The notes below the pieces were generated by a model. The model ran no database searches, was not told the origin of the DNA, and saw only the letters and a list, made by a program, of their open reading frames with translations. From NCBI GenBank assembly GCA_022497145.1, contig MU385940.1:1-64000 (forward strand): a stretch of DNA of 64,000 nucleotides. The letters are read 5' to 3'. The stretch comes from Rostrohypoxylon terebratum. Its lineage: Eukaryota; Ascomycota; Sordariomycetes; Xylariales; Hypoxylaceae. This document shows, in pieces, positions 59,201 to 64,000 of the stretch. The translations under genes and the position numbers were made by a program. Within the stretch, counting starts at the first letter, position 1. The number at the start of each line of letters is the position of its first letter.

Positions 59201-59896
59201 CTCTACCTTGGAGAGTCTCCCTTGAACCTAGTTGAACAGAAACCTAGTTGCAAAGAACCTTGGAACGTTGAACGTTGAGGCTTGCCCACTGAGAAAGTGT
59301 GGTACCAAGTTATAACTGTCACTGAACTTGCAGCCTCTCAACTTCCTCTTTAACCCTTCTACTAACTGAGTACGGGAATCGTTTCCCTCTCGCCTTTACA
59401 AACTGCCAAGTTTGATCAGCTTTTTTTTCTTCTTTCCTGATGAAACATCAGAGTCTGACAAGACGAGAGTGACCTAGTGACCCACGAAGCTCGAACCTCT
59501 GATTAAGCAAAGATATCCAGGGCTGAAAAAGAGGATAACAAGAACCAAACCAACTGTCGGACAGCCTGGCCCCCCTGTTCCTGCTTTTTTTTTTGTAGAA
59601 ACGATCCATTGTTCTCCCTCATCAATTCCCCCTCCTGCAGTTGCAGAGAAAAACAAGGACCCCTCACCGTTGACACAATCCCGATAGGACGGGGGACGAC
59701 TGAACACCGACCTTGTCTCTCACGCACTTGGCCGCGCAGATTCGAGTGGTGGCAAAACAACAGGACAATGGTAACTCCCGCCTGCTATCCTCCCAGCGAT
59801 GCTGGTAAACGATATAGTCGCGCCTGTCCACCCTACCATATCCCGTATCCAGACCGCCGTTTTCATCTCTCCTCTCAAGACGGCAGAACAACCACC
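53214..59896. other. Gene-poor spacer
   Basis: This 6.7-kb stretch has frames up to 180 codons, but none has coding-like composition or recognisable motifs. CCTAGG-type motifs recur (about 55971, 56476 and 56681). A CGTCCG-rich 9-bp repeat lies at 57152-57175. A C+T-rich promoter-like tract at about 57885-57960 is not followed by a convincing gene. T- and C-rich tracts at about 59400-59640 probably start the transcript of the regulator at 59897. Confidence 0.5.
57152..57175. repeat. CGTCCGCGT 9-bp tandem repeat
   Basis: Nearly three units lie in the gene-poor spacer. Confidence 0.85.
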
Positions 59897-61319
59897 ATGT
59901 TGGAGCGGGATATCGACTCTGAATCGCAACCTCGGAAGAGGATTGCAGTTGCAGTAAGTTAGAGAGACCACACCTCCCTTCTGATCCCGTCTTTCCCCTC
60001 CGACTCCCATGGCCCACCGAAGGCGAAAAGAACTAGTAAATCGCTGACTTGAACTCGTTTATGAAGTGCGGTCGCTGTCGTAAGCGCAAGATCCGATGTA
60101 GCGGCGACCCGGGGAACGGTCTGCCGTGCACAAACTGCAAGAATGCGGGCTACGAACCATGCCTTTTTTTACGGGTAATTCTCTGCTAGATTTATTTAGA
60201 TAACACAGAAAAAGGGGAGAAGAAGAATTGGAGTCATATTTTTCTAACCATCTGGTACTTGTCCAGGTTCAAGCAACCGAGACTCATCTTAGGACCGATG
60301 GGAACGATTTCGGTTACAATCTCGAGGCAGCGCGGCCGTATTCCAACCAGTCTCGCGTCTCGATATCACAGCTGAGTCCGGTACCCGAGTATTCTACCGA
60401 CATATCCAACGGAGGTGTCATTCCGTATCGTCAAAACCAATACCAGTACGGGAGTAAAGGATATTATTCTATGTCGGGGTGGGCGAACGGGTATGGAGGA
60501 GATGAAGTGGACTACGGCCTCAACTACCCCTACCAAATGATTGCCCAAGATGCGTCTAATATGGTGCAGAGCTTTGCGAGGTATAATTCTGGGAAGTCCG
60601 TCTACGTGGAGCCTGAAACGCCGTCATACTCCTACGGCAGCTTGGTGCATCGGCCGGCAGTAAGCAGCGAATCCCCTACTGGATTCTCACTTTCGGGGAT
60701 GGCTGCCTCTCTTCCATCGGCGACCGATCGAGTTGTACCAGCCGATAGACTACTACCACAAGTCAATCGAACCTTGACAGGCTCCTCATCCTATCGCGCA
60801 GAGACTCTACCATCCTATAACCATACCAAGACACCCACACCAACAAGTTCCATATCTGAGGTCGGCTACAGCGGCATAAGCTCAAACTTCGACCATTCAT
60901 ATTCGACAGCCCCTACCTCACTCCCGCCGACCCTCTCACAAAGACTGTCAGCGCAGAACGACGGCGCCGCCTATAACTCCAGTGCTACCGCCGCCGCCGA
61001 TAGCATGTATACGTCTAGTGACCACCCACTTCGGTCTACGGAGGACACCAGCTCCGTCAGCTATATCTACAGCGACAAAGCAGACAGTTCTCGAAGGGAC
61101 TCTCATTCTAGCGGCGGGGCAAGCAGTGGCTCGGTGTTACCCAACGGTCACATATACGTTCCCGACTCCCACGTCTCGTCTTCTCAGAGCTACTCATCGC
61201 AAAGTAGTGCCCTGGACGGACATTCCACGTCTCCTGGCCGAGGGAGTGGCAGTAGCATGTCTTCCCACATGCACGCGGACACCCACCGGCGATCTGCGGG
61301 AAACCTCCGTGGGGGATAG
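59897..61319 (+). CDS. Zn2Cys6 binuclear-cluster transcription factor
   Basis: Exons 59897-59953, 60067-60174 and 60267-61319 (introns 113 and 92 nt, both phase 0) give 405 residues. The zinc cluster is complete: Cys20, 23, 30, 40, 43 and 51 with spacing CX2CX6CX9CX2CX7C, read as CGRCRKRKIRC and CTNCKNAGYEPC. The short exon 1 supplies only ERDIDSESQPRKRIAVA. The remaining 350 residues are Ser/Tyr/Gly-rich and look disordered; no fungal-specific transcription-factor middle-homology domain is visible, so this is a short-type member. The start could lie further upstream in the same frame (from 59767). The target is unknown, and no gene cluster adjoins it. Nuclear DNA binding is inferred from the cluster. 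Confidence 0.85.
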
Positions 61320-61527
61320 AAACCTGCCGCCCTATATTTGAGAGCGCCCGGTTGGCTGAACAGCCGGGTGATGGCGGCATGCGGTGTGACGTATGGCGAA
61401 GGAGGGGAGCGGGCCAATGGGTCGTGGCCAGCTCAGTAAAGTTACTTACCTTTGTACGAATTCTCTTCATGCAACAAATCCCTACTGTCAGAAACAAGGC
61501 GAGCATCTGGCAGCTTGTTCTCCCTAG

Positions 61528-61549
61528 CTCTCTCTCTCTCTCTCTCTCT
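61528..61549. repeat. (CT)n microsatellite
   Basis: About ten CT units run into a T tract, in the 3' region of the Zn2Cys6 gene. Confidence 0.9.
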
Positions 61550-63926
61550 TTTTTTGGTTCTTTTCGTTTTCCCGATCGACCGGAGGGAGAGTCTTCGACG
61601 TTTAGTTAGGAGGAAATGGGTTCTTTCGATTCCTTAGCCTCTAATACTTCGTCACTTTGGTTTTCTTCCTACCTGCTAGGTACCGGCCTAGATTTCCTCT
61701 TCCTCTTACTCCACACGCCCATTCCCCCATCCGATCATGCGCGTCATTTTTTTTCATCTCGCATGCATCGGGTATTCTTTAGGTTGGGTGGATGAACGCC
61801 TCGATAAAACGCCTCCTTTTTTTCGACCCTCTCGGAAATCTACCTGCCTACTAGGTACTTACCTAGTAGTTCTATGAACACGATACGACATATACTCCAA
61901 CCTGATTCGAACTCGGTCAAATACCTACCCTCATGTTCCGGTTTCCCGGATGATGGCTAATATTGTGAGTGGGTGGAGAGCAGATCATGGCATGGAGCAA
62001 GCCTTTTCAATGTATGGCGTTTCGTGTTGCCGGCTTGGTGGGTTGTGCGAGGAAGTATGTCTATGGGTGTGCAGCCACTTGGACTTCTTCCTCGGCGCCC
62101 TTCCATAATTTTGACCTACTAGGTACCTAATCTACCACAGCTATGGACATGCATGGCGGCTCGGCTACATCCTCGTCGATCCATTACCGCATTCTTAATC
62201 AATCCGCATCCGTGTGGCGAACCAACCATTCTATCTCTCCGGTTTCATTTGCGCGGGCGACACCCCCCCTGGGAAGCTTATTTTGATGAGAAGTCGGGAG
62301 CTGGAAGGGCTTTAATCATTTGTACACGGTATTGGTTCTTGGAGTTTGTTCCTGGGTGTGTGCATCAGTGTGCGTTTATGTAACTCTTTTTTTTCTCCCG
62401 GTCTAACATGTCTATCTTTCTCCATTGATTTGTTTCTTACCTCTCGGGCCTTCTCTTATGAAGGCCCCCCCCCTCTTTGGAACTATTGGGAATTCGATTT
62501 CCATCTCGCGCGCCATGGCGCGGATGCTTCTTCTCCCATCCGATCGGACCCCCAAAGATACACCACTTTTCTCATCATCGATCTTGGCGGACTAGGTACA
62601 CGGACAGAGCATATTCCGGCGACAAGAAAACGGTTCTGGATAGGAAAGACAAAAAGGGCGATTTTGTTTTCTATTTATAACTCCGTCGACCCCCGCGTCG
62701 GCACCTTATACTTGCTAGCCATCGACATAAAAGGCTCAGCATTTGGCTTTTTACTAGCATCAATCGGTTCAAAGGGGGTAACCCCTCCCCTAGTCAGCAT
62801 GCTTCGTTTTTGCTTTGGTCATTTTATTCTGATTTACCCGTTTTTGCTTTTACAGGAATACCCACAAGTATCTAATTAGGATTGCTCCTAGCAATGGCTT
62901 GGTTAGCAAAACAGCATGTTGAAGAAAAAAATGCATCCGCCGGTTTCGAGAGAAGGAGGATGTGCATCACCTTACAAGAGATTGGCAGGTCGCCCTGACA
63001 CTTTCAAACCACACAGGACAGGAACCGTGGTTTGCATTTTGTCCGCCTATTAGTCATAGGCGTGACATAGTTTATGACATACTAGATCCCATAGAGTATC
63101 TTAAGAACATAGCTTTATACCCTTTGATCAAATAAGTTCCAATGCTCTTCTTTTTGATATGCTCGAATAGCATCTAATTACACCCTACCAGTGTTGGCTA
63201 CGGTAGGGTTCACCGTTCGGCTGTCATCCATCTGAAGATATCTCCATTTCAAGAATGCCGCAAACTAACCCAACGCCGCTCGGACTTAGCTGATCTGCTC
63301 GCTGTTAAAGCAAGCCTATCTCCTTAGCTGTGATGACATCACACGTTTTTCGTAGCTTGAGCAACAACCGTCCGACCAATCATATGCCTCTAAGTCCTAG
63401 TCTGCTAGCTGGAGCTGAGATGGATAACTCCCTATTATGTAGGAGAAGCTATATTTTGGATATCCTGTCCAAGCTATAAGATAAACTACTACCCGCCTCG
63501 GTGGGCCTGTGAAACTACCTTTTCCACCAAAACAACACCCGTAACGTGCTGCAACTTATCACGGCCCCTTTACCCCAGTTCCACCTCAGAACGGTGAGTT
63601 TAAACAATTCTACCTCTTGAGCGTAGGTACTAGTCTCTGACACAACTTAAAGGGGCATCATTTACTTATCTGTATCTTGTTTCAAAGTGTTATGTTGGAA
63701 GAGGGGAATCCACGCCGGCATTAGCTCTTGAATTCAACTGTAGGTCTTCCTTGGCCTAAGGCGTGTAAGCCCTACTAAAAGAGTGAGCAACACCAATTGA
63801 ATGACTCTCATCATGAACAGATATGATACTATTGTTAGTGTTCTAAAAGCATGCGGCTCAAGACCTCACTGCCAGTTGGAGTTTTGCCGTCGTGTATCAA
63901 CCCCCAGATGTACATTTCCTTTCCTT

Positions 63927-63999
63927 TGTCACGCGACACTATAGCTCTACCCCCGGTTGTTGTCACGCGACACTATAGCTCTGCCCCCAACCGGGGGTA
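63927..63999. repeat. 28-bp direct repeat with 12-bp inverted repeat
   Basis: A 28-bp unit beginning TGTCACGCGACACTATAG occurs at 63927-63954 and 63961-63988 with one difference. The word TACCCCCGGTTG (63948-63959) is matched in inverse as CAACCGGGGGTA (63988-63999). The arrangement could be the end of a mobile element cut by the window edge. Confidence 0.85.
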
Positions 64000-64000
64000 C

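Larger units (their letters stand above)
61320..64000. other. Gene-free right end
   Basis: This holds the 3' region of the regulator, with a (CT)n run at 61528-61549 and CCTAGG-type motifs near 61672 and 61846-61873. From about 62900 the texture changes and no coding frame appears. The last 75 bp hold the repeat structure described separately. The frame of 177 codons at 62346 is not protein-like. Confidence 0.5.

Noticed and set aside
62346..62879. 177-codon plus-strand frame in the right end
   Set aside because: It begins at a non-ATG codon, has no domain, and lies in the probable 3' region of the Zn2Cys6 gene.

Overview
The window is nuclear DNA of a filamentous ascomycete (Pezizomycotina, most likely a sordariomycete). 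The evidence is short GT-AG introns of about 50-250 nt, wide spacers, a fungal NLR-type STAND gene, a Kre9/Knh1-like cell-surface protein, a Zn2Cys6 transcription factor, and fungal versions of ARF6, CDK8, ARP2, RPA43 and SGF29. The species cannot be named from sequence alone. Spliced gene models were built by hand from splice sites, phase agreement and family resemblance; only the outer limits fit the coordinate fields, so exons are given in the text.

Layout. 1-6.6 kb: no supportable gene. 6.6-10.1 kb: a Gln-rich protein behind a leader of up to 1.7 kb. 11.1-17.9 kb: a two-TM DUF6601-like protein (-) diverging from a seven-exon, about 1656-residue STAND protein (+). 18.3-22.7 kb: Kre9/Knh1-like membrane protein (-), EFM3-type eEF2 lysine methyltransferase (-), ribosomal protein eS24 (+), and a secreted Ser/Thr-rich protein (-). 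24.4-31.0 kb: SGF29 of SAGA (-), mannose-6-phosphate isomerase (+), ARF6-type GTPase (+). 32.4-38.8 kb: CDK8/SSN3 (-), a candidate 53-residue two-exon microprotein just upstream (-), ARP2 (-), Asp/Glu/hydantoin-racemase-like protein (+). 38.9-44.3 kb: sugar-porter MFS transporter, RNA polymerase I subunit RPA43 and an NmrA-like reductase, all (-). 44.3-50.1 kb: gene-poor and rich in minisatellites. 50.1-53.2 kb: an unrecognised 172-residue protein and a cyclophilin-RRM protein. 53.2-59.9 kb: second gene-poor tract. 59.9-61.3 kb: Zn2Cys6 regulator. 61.3-64 kb: no gene; the window ends in a direct plus inverted repeat that may be the edge of a mobile element.

Most genes are unlinked housekeeping functions: translation, chromatin and Mediator, Pol I, actin and membrane traffic, and sugar and cell-wall supply. 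No biosynthetic cluster is evident. The accessory highlight is the STAND gene at 12.46-17.92 kb. It joins an alpha/beta-hydrolase effector, two dissimilar P-loop NTPases and a fungal C-terminal membrane module in one frame-consistent model, and looks like a fusion of three normally separate pieces. Other points of interest are the CDK8-linked microprotein, a CCTAGG/TACCTA-type motif scattered through spacers, and the repeat structure at the right edge.
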